Assembly: GCA_041082235.1 (NCBI GenBank)
Contig: JBDOIG010000027.1
Coordinates: 1-30,292, forward strand
Direction of reading: 5' to 3'
DNA length: 30,292 nt
Origin: CALJEL01 sp041082235
GTDB lineage: Bacteria; Nitrospirota; Thermodesulfovibrionia; Thermodesulfovibrionales; CALJEL01
Shown: positions 1 through 7,640 of the stretch, piece by piece
Numbering within the stretch: position 1 is the first letter of the stretch
Layout of the letters: every line of letters begins with the position of its first letter
Position numbers and translations under genes: made by a program
Notes under the pieces: generated by a model
What the model was told of the DNA's origin: nothing
What the model saw: the letters and a program-made list of their open reading frames with translations, nothing else
Databases searched by the model: none

Positions 1-61
1 ATAAGTTTATCACCAAAAGGTGAAGTAAATTATGTTTGGCGGTGCTGATTTAAAATCTTAC

Positions 62-97
62 ATTAAGGTGTGGCTATAAAGGCTTCTCGGCATACCA
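62..97. repeat. Partial copy of the MITE-like element (family C), one end only
   Basis: The segment TTAAGGTGTGGC...TAAAGGCTT...GGCATACC closely matches the right end of the complete element at 21462-21618 and, in reverse complement, the left end of the copy at 16988-17152. No matching opposite end is visible in bases 1-60, so the rest lies outside the window or was lost. Confidence 0.6.
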
Positions 98-153
98 TAC
101 TATTGCTATTGGCAAAATAAGGAGGTTTATAAATATCCAAAAACCATTCTTTT

Positions 154-182
154 TTGTTAAAATAGATGTTTCCACTTAATAT
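154..182 (+). promoter_or_regulatory. Probable sigma-70 promoter of typA
   Basis: TTGTTA at 154-159 and TAATAT at 177-182 are separated by 17 bases. This would start transcription near 190 and give typA a leader of about 40 nt with an AGAAGAGG-type ribosome binding site at 213-220. Prediction by eye only. Confidence 0.4.
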
Positions 183-229
183 CTGAGTTAGATATAAATG
201 GAGAGGTAATAACCAGAAGAGGTTTTTTA

Positions 230-2038
230 ATGAAGAGAGAGGACTTAAGAAACATCGCAATTATTGCCCATGTTGACCATGGAAAGACCACCCTTGTGGA
301 TGCCATGCTGAAACAGTCTGGTATATTTCGTGCCAATGAACAGGTTCAGGAAAGGGTTATGGACAATATTGACCTTGAACGTGAGAGGGGTATAACCATA
401 ATGGCAAAGAACACAGCCATTGAATATAATGGCGTGAAGATAAATATTGTTGACACCCCTGGTCATGCTGATTTCGGTGGTGAGGTTGAAAGAACCCTGA
501 AGATGGTTGATGGAGTGCTTCTTCTTGTGGATGCCTCAGAAGGGCCACTGCCCCAGACAAGGTTTGTCCTTAAAAAGGCACTGGAATTAAAATTGCCTCC
601 TGTATTGGTAATAAATAAAATAGACAGGCCTGATGCGAGGATTCAGGAGGTCTTAAATGAGGTCTATGACCTGTTTATAGACCTTGATGCTACTGAGGAA
701 CAGCTTGAATTCCCCGTTGTCTACACAAATGCAAAGATGGGCATTGCGAAGCTCAATCTTGATGATGACTCAGAAGACCTGAGGTCATTGTTTGACCTAA
801 TTCTTAAGACTATTCCACCTCCTGAAGGAGATGAAAACGGCATCCTTCAATTGCTCGTTACAAATATAGATTACAATGATTATGTGGGAAGGCTTGCAAT
901 AGGAAGGATTTTTTCAGGGAAGGTGAGGATAGGAGACACTGTTGCAGTAATAAATAATAAGGGAGAGTCTGTAAAGACTAAGATAAGCTCCATATATGCA
1001 TTTCAGGGTCTTGAAAGGATAGAGGTGAGGGAGGCATCCACAGGAGACATTGTTGCCCTCGCAGGTATTGAGGGGGTAAATATAGGTGATACTATCACTG
1101 ATCCAGAAAATCCAAGACCCCTGCCAGGTATCAAGGTAGATGAACCAACAATATCCATGGTCTTTTCAGTAAATACCTCTCCATTTGCAGGAAGAGAAGG
1201 CAGGTTTGTGACATCAAGGAATCTCAGAGAGAGGCTTGAAAAGGAGCTTCTTTACAATGTATCCATCAGGGTAGAGTTTGATAATACAGACTCCTTTAAG
1301 GTGATGGGAAGGGGAGAGCTCCAGCTTGCGATACTCATTGAGATGATGAGAAGGGAAGGATATGAGCTTTCTGTCTCCATGCCAGAGATAATAACAAAGG
1401 AGATCAATGGAGTATTGCATGAACCAGTGGAGCTTCTTATTATAGATGTGCCTGATGAATATGTGGGAGTGGTAACCCAGCAGATAGGGATGAGAAAAGG
1501 GAGGATGCTCAAGATGCAGAATAATGGGCATGGCAGGGTAAGGCTTGAATTCAGGATACCCTCAAGGGGTTTAATTGGCTTCAGGTCTCAGTTTCTGACT
1601 GATACAAGAGGCACAGGACTTCTTAATCATATTTTTGATGGATATGAGCCATGGCATGGCCCACTCTCAAAGAGGCAGACAGGTGCCCTTGTTGCGGATA
1701 GGCCTGGTAAGGCAACCACCTATGCCCTCTATCACCTCCAGCCACGGGGTACTTTATTTATCAAAGAGGGCACGCCTGTATATGAGGGTATGATAGTAGG
1801 AGAAAACTCAAGGGAAAATGATATTGATGTAAATGTTACAAAGGAAAAGAAGCTCACAAACATGCGTGCTGCCAGTGCTGATGATACTATACAGCTTGTC
1901 CCTCCAAGGATATTAAATCTGGAGCAGGCAATTGAGTTCATAAAAGAGGATGAGCTCGTGGAGGTGACACCTCAGTCAATAAGGCTCAGGAAAAAAGTTC
2001 TTGAGGCAAACAAAAGACTAAAAAATAAAAATACTTAA
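230..2038 (+). CDS. typA: Ribosome-associated translational GTPase TypA/BipA
   Basis: EF-G-like GTPase that binds the ribosome and supports 50S assembly and stress or cold adaptation; cytosolic. At 602 aa it has the usual family length. All G motifs are intact: AHVDHGKT at residues 13-20, RGITI at 53-57, DTPGH at 75-79 and NKID at 129-132. EF-G domain II, III and V-like regions follow, and then the TypA-specific C-terminal domain with the family's SRGLIGFRSQFLTDTRG-type segment. The ATG is preceded by a purine-rich AGAAGAGG about 9 bases upstream. The gene stands alone on the plus strand, and its stop overlaps the convergent spermidine synthase stop in the palindrome TTAA (2035-2038), leaving no room for a terminator. 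Confidence 0.97.
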   Translation: MKREDLRNIAIIAHVDHGKTTLVDAMLKQSGIFRANEQVQERVMDNIDLERERGITIMAKNTAIEYNGVKINIVDTPGHADFGGEVERTLKMVDGVLLLVDASEGPLPQTRFVLKKALELKLPPVLVINKIDRPDARIQEVLNEVYDLFIDLDATEEQLEFPVVYTNAKMGIAKLNLDDDSEDLRSLFDLILKTIPPPEGDENGILQLLVTNIDYNDYVGRLAIGRIFSGKVRIGDTVAVINNKGESVKTKISSIYAFQGLERIEVREASTGDIVALAGIEGVNIGDTITDPENPRPLPGIKVDEPTISMVFSVNTSPFAGREGRFVTSRNLRERLEKELLYNVSIRVEFDNTDSFKVMGRGELQLAILIEMMRREGYELSVSMPEIITKEINGVLHEPVELLIIDVPDEYVGVVTQQIGMRKGRMLKMQNNGHGRVRLEFRIPSRGLIGFRSQFLTDTRGTGLLNHIFDGYEPWHGPLSKRQTGALVADRPGKATTYALYHLQPRGTLFIKEGTPVYEGMIVGENSRENDIDVNVTKEKKLTNMRAASADDTIQLVPPRILNLEQAIEFIKEDELVEVTPQSIRLRKKVLEANKRLKNKNT

Positions 2039-2931
2039 ACGCCGAGGACTTCATCCCAGAACTTCGGTAGTACAAAGGATGCCCTGTGAATATCATGGGT
2101 ATAATATCCTGCATCAGGAATAAACTCTCTCCTGGGTTCTCTTGTATCTATTTGAGCTGAACGGAGCATAAAGGCATTGTCACCACCAAAAGAGGGGATA
2201 TTTGCCCTGTAGCAGAACACCAGTTCTCCAGAATAAACCTCTTTATAAGTCTTGCAGGTAACCTCAAGTATGTTGCTCATTGTAAAGGGAACACCTGCCT
2301 GCTGCACAATGATACCATCTGGAACAAGTCTTTTCAGAAGTTGATGAAATTCCCTGCCGAAGAGTGAATGGGATAACTCAACTGTTGCTCCAGAAGAGAT
2401 ATCAGGGTCAGTTGAATCAATAATAACAAGGTCAAAGGTCTGTCCTTTATTTATACAATCCTCTACCACCTTAAAGGCATCAATATGCAAAAGCTTAATA
2501 CGGGGGTCATCCAGAACGCCCTTGATCATCTCAGGAAAGAATTTCTTTACAACCTCTGTTATCCTTGAATCTATATCTGCAATTACAATTTCCTCAACCT
2601 CGTTATATTTAAGCACCTCTCTGGCTGCACCAAGGTCTCCGCCACCACATATAAGGACACGCCTGACCCTGCCCTCTGGCATTGCCTGAATAGGGATATG
2701 GGTAAGGGATTCATGGTATATGAATTCATCCTTAAGGGTAAGCTGAATCAAACCATTGATGAAGAGTATCCTCTCCCAGAAAGGGTGTTCCACTACCATT
2801 ATGTTCTGCAGACCTTTTTCAATATGGAGGATATTCCCTTCGTAGATATAAAAAAATCCCTTGTGAACAAACTCACCTATGAGAAATTTTACCTTTCCCT
2901 CACTGGGTACCGCCCTCTCAAGTACCTTCAT
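2035..2931 (-). CDS. speE: Spermidine synthase (polyamine aminopropyltransferase)
   Basis: Transfers an aminopropyl group from decarboxylated S-adenosylmethionine to putrescine. The 298-residue protein shows the family layout: an N-terminal beta domain ending in YHESLTHIP, then a Rossmann-type domain with the nucleotide-binding GGGDLGAAREVL motif (near residues 95-106), the acidic strand end VIADID, and the catalytic-loop motif VIIDSTDPD (near 170). A strong AGGAGGTG lies just upstream of the ATG. This is the last gene of the minus-strand rpsF operon and overlaps the end of the HNH gene by 14 bases, which suggests coupled translation. The polyamine product is inferred from family; agmatine or thermospermine specificity cannot be excluded. 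Confidence 0.93.
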   Translation of the reverse strand: MKVLERAVPSEGKVKFLIGEFVHKGFFYIYEGNILHIEKGLQNIMVVEHPFWERILFINGLIQLTLKDEFIYHESLTHIPIQAMPEGRVRRVLICGGGDLGAAREVLKYNEVEEIVIADIDSRITEVVKKFFPEMIKGVLDDPRIKLLHIDAFKVVEDCINKGQTFDLVIIDSTDPDISSGATVELSHSLFGREFHQLLKRLVPDGIIVQQAGVPFTMSNILEVTCKTYKEVYSGELVFCYRANIPSFGGDNAFMLRSAQIDTREPRREFIPDAGYYTHDIHRASFVLPKFWDEVLGV

Positions 2932-3232
2932 CTTCCACCTCCTCTGCCTTTAATCTCTCCAGATATTCTTCCCATTCAAAGGGTAAGAGATATTTCTTTT
3001 TATTGTTACATTCCTTGCATGCTGGAACAAGATTTGATTTTACAGATCTTCCCCCCCTGATGAGAGGAATCAGATGATCCATTGTAAGCTCTGATGGTTT
3101 GAATCTCCTTCCGCAGTAATAACACCTTCCCTGCTGGAGCTTTCTTTTCCACCAGGGGCTCTTGCGAAGCTCTCTTGCCTTTGCTTTTTCCCTTCTTATT
3201 TCTTCTTCTGTTATCTCAATGAAGAATTCCAT
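2918..3232 (-). CDS. HNH endonuclease-domain protein
   Basis: A protein of about 104 residues. A basic helical N-terminus (EEEIRREKAKARELRKS) is followed by a zinc-ribbon HNH fold: CYYCGRRF, then TMDHLIPLIRGG (the catalytic DH pair), SNLVPACKECN and NKKK. The family is a metal-dependent nuclease fold; the biological role of short stand-alone HNH proteins in housekeeping operons is unknown. I chose the ATG at 3232 (MEFFIEI) instead of an upstream start at 3310, because the longer form would run 95 bases into the GGDEF gene and adds an unfamily-like stretch; the 3232 start overlaps by 17 bases. The gene sits between the diguanylate cyclase and speE and is probably co-transcribed with them. Confidence 0.8.
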   Translation of the reverse strand: MEFFIEITEEEIRREKAKARELRKSPWWKRKLQQGRCYYCGRRFKPSELTMDHLIPLIRGGRSVKSNLVPACKECNNKKKYLLPFEWEEYLERLKAEEVEDEGT

Positions 3233-5321
3233 TCTGTTTTGCAATCTCTTCCCACAGGATGGTCTGATTCCTGCCGTTGTGTTTTGCGTGGTATAGTGCC
3301 TTGTCAGCATTTTCTATAAGCTTGCCCTTCTGCATCTTCAGACCTGTATGAAAAGAGGCTATGCCTAAACTTAATGTGGCCTTGATAGTGCTTCCTTTAT
3401 AGGTGAATTTATGAGATTCAACCCTTTTTCTTACTCTTTCGGCAATAAGCCTTGCCTCTTTAATAGGTGTTTCTATTAATATAATAGCAAATTCCTCGCC
3501 TCCATACCGTGCAGGTATATCTGTGGAGCGCACTGTCTGCCTGATTATTCCTGCTACACCTTTCAGTACTGCATCCCCTGCGGGATGGCCATAGGTATCA
3601 TTGATCTTTTTAAAAAAATCTATATCACAGAGGCAAAGACAGAGAGGTTTGTCCGATCTTTCATGCCTTTTGAGCTCCCTTTCAAGTTCTTCTTGAAATT
3701 TCCTGTGATTAAAAAGACCTGTGAGTCCATCAGTTGTTGCCATGTTTTCTATCTCTTTATATAACCTTGCATTCTGAAAGGCTGTGGCAGCCTGATTGGC
3801 ATAAATCCTCAAAAACTCTATCTGTTCTAAATTAAATGCATTTCGCCTCTCAGAAAGAATTACCAAGAGACCTGATAATTCATGTTCATACCAGAGCGGG
3901 ACAACAAGAAGAGAGTTCGCATTTTTTGCATGGAAAGGTAGATAAGTAAAGTCCTCTTTTTCCAGTTCAGGGATATGCAGAAATTTCTTTTCTTCTGCAA
4001 TGAGGCTGTAAAAGGGATTGGAGACAATAAAGTTTGGCTTTATCTGTAATGATATCTTTGATTCCCCCGAGCCTTCCTCTTTAAAGATTACAAATTCCTT
4101 TCCCTCCCTCAGGATAAGACCTACCAGAGATGAAGAAAAGACGCGATGACAGCTTCTCACCATAAGGGAACAGAGCTCCTCCTGCTTTATGGTTGTTGTA
4201 AGCCTCTCTGTTTCTTCATGAAGCAATCTCATGGGTCTCTCTGATCTTTCTTTTAGAAAACTTATATGCTGCCTAAAAATAATTGAAGAAACGATCTCCC
4301 CGTATTTTTCCATTATCTCAAGATCCCGCGTATTAAAGGCGTGTCTTCTCAGACTATCAATAACAAGTGCACCGGTAAAAGCATTCCCATGTTTAAGAGG
4401 CACTGCAATTAGTGAGTTTATTTCGTAATTTACTGCATAACCTGGTGTCAGGTTCCTGGAATCAAAGGTGAGAAGCCTCGGAATTCCTTCATCTACCACT
4501 CTCTGAACTATTCCTGAACGATAGAGGACAGGGGAATCGGTATCAGTGCTGTATCTCAAGCCAAGATTTCCATCAGGGGAGATTAAAAAGATATGGACTC
4601 CATCAGCATAGAGAGATTCCTTTATGGCAGAGGCAATTTTAGATAGCTCTTCATCATGTATGGTTGAATGCTGATAGGCACAGGCAATATAGTCTTCTTC
4701 CTCAAGGGACTGCATATCATACATATGAGCCTTATCCTTTATTCTTTTAAGTTCAAGCTCTGCCTTTATCCTGTCTTTCTTAAGATCCCGTGTCAGCAAA
4801 AAGGCTATAAGACTGCACAAGAATACCACTCCATTTAACACAATCTCTATTTTCTCACCGGATAAAAGATGAGGGCCCTCTACAATGCCAACCATAAGCA
4901 GTCCAAAGAGGATGAAGATTAATTGAAATTTTATACTGATAAATATCATAAGGGGTAAATAGAGGAGATGTAGCAATCTCTCGCTGGATATAGAGGAAAT
5001 GGTCCCCGCAACTATAACAGAGGCTGTGATAATCTCATAAATCTTTAAGGTGGAAGATGAAAGCCCCTGTTTCTTGCTATTTGGTACATAATCTTTTTTA
5101 AAGAAAAATCTCTCAATAAGCAGATAACTTAAAAGGCTTATACTGTAAAAAATAAAAACTGGAGGATACCTTTTAACAAACCCTGTTAGAAGACTGAAGA
5201 TGGCTAACAAAAGAAGTAAAGGGACAATCAGTGACGAAAAAAACTGAGGGCTGCTTACTCGGCTATTCTTCCTCTTTTTATCTCCTCTTCTCTGAAGAAC
5301 TTTTTGTATAGAATCTCCCAT
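3216..5321 (-). CDS. Membrane-bound diguanylate cyclase with two GAF domains
   Basis: Predicted to make cyclic di-GMP from two GTP at the inner membrane. Residues about 25-180 hold five or six hydrophobic segments behind a basic N-terminus. A short linker, a GAF-type sensory domain (about 210-355), a second GAF domain (about 370-525) and a C-terminal GGDEF domain follow. The active-site motif is GGEEF at 607-611, and RSTD at 598-601 lies exactly five residues before it, the spacing of the product-inhibition I-site. The metal-binding stretch CDIDFFKKINDTYGH is complete. So the enzyme looks active and feedback-regulated; the GAF ligands are unknown. The start overlaps the preceding DUF507 gene by 67 bases. 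It has only a weak GAAGGT site and no later ATG before the membrane region. Confidence 0.92.
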   Translation of the reverse strand: MGDSIQKVLQRRGDKKRKNSRVSSPQFFSSLIVPLLLLLAIFSLLTGFVKRYPPVFIFYSISLLSYLLIERFFFKKDYVPNSKKQGLSSSTLKIYEIITASVIVAGTISSISSERLLHLLYLPLMIFISIKFQLIFILFGLLMVGIVEGPHLLSGEKIEIVLNGVVFLCSLIAFLLTRDLKKDRIKAELELKRIKDKAHMYDMQSLEEEDYIACAYQHSTIHDEELSKIASAIKESLYADGVHIFLISPDGNLGLRYSTDTDSPVLYRSGIVQRVVDEGIPRLLTFDSRNLTPGYAVNYEINSLIAVPLKHGNAFTGALVIDSLRRHAFNTRDLEIMEKYGEIVSSIIFRQHISFLKERSERPMRLLHEETERLTTTIKQEELCSLMVRSCHRVFSSSLVGLILREGKEFVIFKEEGSGESKISLQIKPNFIVSNPFYSLIAEEKKFLHIPELEKEDFTYLPFHAKNANSLLVVPLWYEHELSGLLVILSERRNAFNLEQIEFLRIYANQAATAFQNARLYKEIENMATTDGLTGLFNHRKFQEELERELKRHERSDKPLCLCLCDIDFFKKINDTYGHPAGDAVLKGVAGIIRQTVRSTDIPARYGGEEFAIILIETPIKEARLIAERVRKRVESHKFTYKGSTIKATLSLGIASFHTGLKMQKGKLIENADKALYHAKHNGRNQTILWEEIAKQNGILH

Positions 5322-5539
5322 TCAGGGCTACCTTCAATAAGTTTTTTTGAACTCTTCTCCATCTTTTTCCGAACAATCTGATCAATTTCTTCACCTACCT
5401 TTAATTCCTCTACAATGGAACGTCTTATCTCTTTTCTTACCGTGCCATCATCTTCTTTTAATTTTATCAGATTTTTCTCAAGAAGTCCCTTGAGGACGAG
5501 GTTGCTGATATGGGTTATTTTATCGTCAGATAGCATCAC
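5255..5539 (-). CDS. DUF507 family protein (second of two)
   Basis: A highly charged, helical protein of 94 residues. It shows the DUF507 pattern: MMLSDDKITHISNLVLKGL at the N-terminus, a VRKEIRRSIVEEL helix, and a C-terminal EGSPEWEILYKKFFREEE segment. The function of DUF507 is unknown. No membrane segment, signal peptide or cysteine is seen. It overlaps the paralogous DUF507 gene upstream by 4 bases (an ATGA-type junction), so the two are almost certainly translated together. The tandem pair, found directly after rpsR, suggests an RNA- or ribosome-related role, but that is only inference from position. Confidence 0.85.
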   Translation of the reverse strand: MMLSDDKITHISNLVLKGLLEKNLIKLKEDDGTVRKEIRRSIVEELKVGEEIDQIVRKKMEKSSKKLIEGSPEWEILYKKFFREEEIKRGRIAE

Positions 5540-5817
5540 AGGATAATATTCCTTTCCTTTACAAGTTTCTGTTTTGTAAGTTCAAAGAGTTTTCTATAAT
5601 CAAGTCTGCCCTTTTCTATCTCCGGTTCATATTTTTTTAATATCTCTCTTACCTCCTCATTTAACCTGTCTTCAACGAGTAATTCATCAAGTACAATTGA
5701 CTCTGTCACCTCTATAAGGGTTTCCTGAGGAGCAAGGGGTTCTACAAGGTCTTTGGATATGAGATTATTTATGATTCTCCTGGCAATAGGTTTTATCCAG
5801 GACTTCGGTATCCTCAT
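5536..5817 (-). CDS. DUF507 family protein (first of two)
   Basis: A protein of 93 residues, homologous in layout to its downstream neighbour: an N-terminal helix (SWIKPIARRIINNLI), a central conserved acidic helix (TESIVLDELLVEDRLNEEV) and a C-terminal YRKLFELTKQKLVKE segment. It is more diverged from the DUF507 consensus than the downstream copy and lacks the EGSPEW motif, having EKGRLDY instead. It overlaps rpsR by 4 bases and the next DUF507 gene by 4 bases. The pair might form a heterodimer, since both members are kept and are similar in length. No function can be assigned. Confidence 0.8.
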   Translation of the reverse strand: MRIPKSWIKPIARRIINNLISKDLVEPLAPQETLIEVTESIVLDELLVEDRLNEEVREILKKYEPEIEKGRLDYRKLFELTKQKLVKERNIIL

Positions 5818-6038
5818 TTTTCCACAAAGGCAAGAAGGGCTATATTCCTTGCCCTTTTGATAGCAGTTGTGAGTTCCCTCTGATGTCTTGCACAGGTGCC
5901 AGTCATCCTTCTTGGAAGTATCTTACCTCTTTCTGTCGTATAACTCCTGAGGAGCTTAACGTCTTTATAATCAATAAATGTAACCTTGTCAGCACAAAAT
6001 TTGCAGAACTTCTTTTTCTGTTGAAATTTCTTCTGCAC
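5814..6038 (-). CDS. rpsR: 30S ribosomal protein S18
   Basis: Small-subunit protein that pairs with S6 on the 16S rRNA platform. The 74-residue sequence has the S18 hallmarks: DYKDVKLLRSYTTERGKILPRR, then TGTCARHQRELTTAIKRARNIALL. The N-terminal KFCKFCADK keeps paired cysteines typical of the zinc-binding (C+) S18 form, although only one further cysteine follows in TGTC. It follows rpsF and ssb in the usual order. A structured 98-base spacer with three hairpins separates it from ssb, which is odd in an otherwise tightly packed operon and could reduce or modulate read-through. Confidence 0.97.
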   Translation of the reverse strand: MQKKFQQKKKFCKFCADKVTFIDYKDVKLLRSYTTERGKILPRRMTGTCARHQRELTTAIKRARNIALLAFVEK

Positions 6039-6055
6039 CTTTATATTCCTCCTTC

Positions 6056-6141
6056 CTTTGAAGGGCTCCGCCCTTCAAAAAACAATGGAATAAGAATTTT
6101 TATTCCATTTTTATTTTTAAAGGAGCGAAGCTCCTTTAAAA
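6056..6141. repeat. Triple-hairpin dispersed element (family B) between ssb and rpsR
   Basis: Three consecutive perfect hairpins are visible. TTTGAAGGGC pairs with GCCCTTCAAA around TCC (6057-6079). AATGGAATAA pairs with TTATTCCATT (about 6083-6109). TTTTAAAGGAGC pairs with GCTCCTTTAAAA around GAA (6115-6141). The ssb stop codon lies inside the third stem. Related elements recur at about 7605-7640, 14259-14350, 20548-20617 and 24918-24992. Confidence 0.8.
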
Positions 6142-6522
6142 TGGCTCTATATCTGTCACCTCATCAGGAGGTGTAATATCCTCCTCAGTCGGTGTCTCAG
6201 ACTTCGGCCCACCCATAAACCGCACTGTACTTGCCACCACTTCAAATTTTGACCTCTGCTGTCCATTTGATTCCCATCTTCTTTCCTGAAGTCTTCCCTC
6301 AACAAGGACCTTCCTTCCCTTACCAAGATACTGATTGCAAGTCTCAGCCTGTTTTCCAAAAACCACTGTATCTATAAAGAGTGTCTCTTCCCTTAAGTCA
6401 TTACCTATCTTGAACCTTGAATTCACAGCAAGCCTGAGTGTTGCCACAGCAACACCTGAAGGTGTATACCTCAACTCAGGGTCTTTCGTAAGATTACCTA
6501 TCAGGATAATCCTGTTATACAT
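6136..6522 (-). CDS. ssb: Single-stranded DNA-binding protein
   Basis: Binds single-stranded DNA as an oligomer in replication and repair. The 128 residues contain the OB fold from MYNRIILIGNLTKDPELRYT through FIDTVVFGKQAE and KVLVEGRLQERRW, followed by an acidic, proline-containing tail that ends in DIEPF, a minimal form of the SSB protein-interaction tip (DDDIPF in E. coli). The tail is short, about 20 residues. It lies between rpsF and rpsR as in most bacteria, 5 bases after the rpsF stop. The last codons and the stop fall in the family B hairpin. Confidence 0.96.
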   Translation of the reverse strand: MYNRIILIGNLTKDPELRYTPSGVAVATLRLAVNSRFKIGNDLREETLFIDTVVFGKQAETCNQYLGKGRKVLVEGRLQERRWESNGQQRSKFEVVASTVRFMGGPKSETPTEEDITPPDEVTDIEPF

Positions 6523-6527
6523 CTTAA

Positions 6528-6872
6528 TTACTGGCTGGCAACAGCCTCTTGCTGGGGAGCCTGGCTCTCAAGGGCTGCAAGCTCCTTCTTGCCAAGTTTT
6601 ATTATCATAAATTTTACCACTGTATCCTGAAGCCTGTAATAGCTCTCTAGTTTTTTAATAAATTCAGAGGGGACCTTAAAGAGGAAAAGCACATAAATAC
6701 CCTGTTTTCTCTTATTAAGCTCATAGGCAAGTTTTCTGAGTCCCCACCTGTCAATCTTAAGAATCTCGCCGCCATTCTGGGATATGAGATTTGTGACAGA
6801 GGAAATACTTTGATCAAGTGATTCTTCATTGAGTGAAGGGTCAAATATCACAATATTTTCGTATGTATTCAT
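6528..6872 (-). CDS. rpsF: 30S ribosomal protein S6
   Basis: Partner of S18 on the small subunit. The sequence has the S6 fold: TYENIVIFDPSLNEE, the GLRKLAYELNKRKQGIYVLFLF core and a KLESYYRLQDTVVKFMI strand, with an Ala/Gln-rich tail. An in-frame TTG at 6878 is possible, but I chose the ATG at 6872. AGGAGG at 6879-6884 then sits 6 bases from the start, whereas it would touch the TTG directly. The gene heads the operon; the upstream divergent region also serves pyrR. A small hairpin (CCCTAT...ATAGGG, 6898-6915) lies in its leader. I did not find a clear S6:S18 autoregulatory motif. Confidence 0.96.
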   Translation of the reverse strand: MNTYENIVIFDPSLNEESLDQSISSVTNLISQNGGEILKIDRWGLRKLAYELNKRKQGIYVLFLFKVPSEFIKKLESYYRLQDTVVKFMIIKLGKKELAALESQAPQQEAVASQ

Positions 6873-6884
6873 CGCCAACCTCCT

Positions 6885-7009
6885 TATGGTTAAAAGCCCT
6901 ATCCCTTAATAGGGGGGCAAGGAGAAAAAAATCGTTTTTACGATAACATATCTTGTAAGGATATTGCAAGGCTTGTAAAAAAAGCTATTTTATGCTTAAA
7001 TTTAATTAC
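6885..7009. promoter_or_regulatory. Divergent rpsF/pyrR promoter region
   Basis: The palindromic TTGCAA at 6964-6969 could serve as a -35 element both ways. On the plus strand TATTTT at 6986-6991 follows after 16 bases, which would start pyrR mRNA only about 10 bases before its ATG. On the minus strand TTATCG follows after 17 bases. Both -10 matches are imperfect. No PyrR-type attenuator was recognised. Confidence 0.3.
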
Positions 7010-7540
7010 ATGAAGGTTATCCTCAACTCAGAGGAAATAGAGCGAGCCCTGTCAAGGATTGCTCACCAGATTGTGGAGTTGAATAAGGGGACAAAAGACC
7101 TCTGTCTTATTGGAATTCAGCGGGGAGGGGTATATCTTGCTAAAAAAATTGCTGAAAAGATTGAATCCTTTGAAGGAGTTAAAGTACCGGTTGGTGCACT
7201 GGACATTTCCCTCTACAGAGATGACCTATCAAGAAGAAAAACAGTCCCTGCTGTAAGAAAAACAGATATACCCTTTGATATTACCGATAAAATAATTATC
7301 CTCGTTGATGATGTGTTATATACTGGCCGATCCATAAGAGCAGCACTTGATGCACTCATGGATATGGGAAGGCCAGGGGAGATTCAGCTTGCTGTTTTGA
7401 TTGATAGGGGGCACAGGGAGCTTCCTATCTGCGCCCAGTATGTGGGAAGGGTCGTGCCCACTTCAAGAGATGAGAACGTGGAGGTAAGTTTTGCAGAAGG
7501 AGAAGAAAAGGTGGTGATATTGACCCGCAGTGGGTCATGA
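7010..7540 (+). CDS. pyrR: PyrR bifunctional pyrimidine operon regulator / uracil phosphoribosyltransferase
   Basis: A type I phosphoribosyltransferase fold; PyrR proteins bind pyr mRNA and also convert uracil and PRPP to UMP. The PRPP-binding loop is intact in IILVDDVLYTGRSIRAALDAL (about residues 95-115), and DISLYRDDLSRR matches the PyrR flexible region. I prefer the ATG at 7010 (MKVILNSEEIERALSRIAHQ), which gives the usual length near 176 aa; the ATG at 6992 adds six residues. Neither has a clear ribosome binding site. It leads the pyrB-pyrC cluster, so a regulatory role is likely. The last codons (SGS and stop) run into a family A repeat, so the C-terminus is probably repeat-derived. Confidence 0.93.
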   Translation: MKVILNSEEIERALSRIAHQIVELNKGTKDLCLIGIQRGGVYLAKKIAEKIESFEGVKVPVGALDISLYRDDLSRRKTVPAVRKTDIPFDITDKIIILVDDVLYTGRSIRAALDALMDMGRPGEIQLAVLIDRGHRELPICAQYVGRVVPTSRDENVEVSFAEGEEKVVILTRSGS

Positions 7541-7640
7541 TGAGTAATCCGTGATGAAAAACCATCACCCATATCAAATGTTACGAATTGATGAAATGTT
7601 TTATAAGGAGCTTCGCTCCTTTGAAGGATGAAGACCTTCA
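7534..7640. repeat. Family A arm plus family B hairpins downstream of pyrR
   Basis: GATGAGTAATCCGTGATG and CATCACCCAT (7534-7585) resemble the A repeats at 14224-14372 and 23004-23077. A hairpin follows with AAGGAGC/GCTCCTT around TTC (7605-7621), and then TGAAGG/CCTTCA (7622-7640), whose loop contains the ATG at 7628. Confidence 0.65.

Noticed and set aside
1..48. Possible 3' end of an upstream plus-strand gene (15 codons to TGA at 46)
   Set aside because: Only one frame is open, but 15 codons at a window edge are too few to support a coding call.
5255..5321. Frameshift between the DUF507 and GGDEF genes
   Set aside because: The 67-base overlap is explained by a separate GGDEF start with a basic N-terminus before the first membrane segment; both proteins are full length.
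6885..6920. S6:S18 autoregulatory leader before rpsF
   Set aside because: The hairpin CCCTAT...ATAGGG is present, but the expected bulge with a CCG motif was not found by eye.
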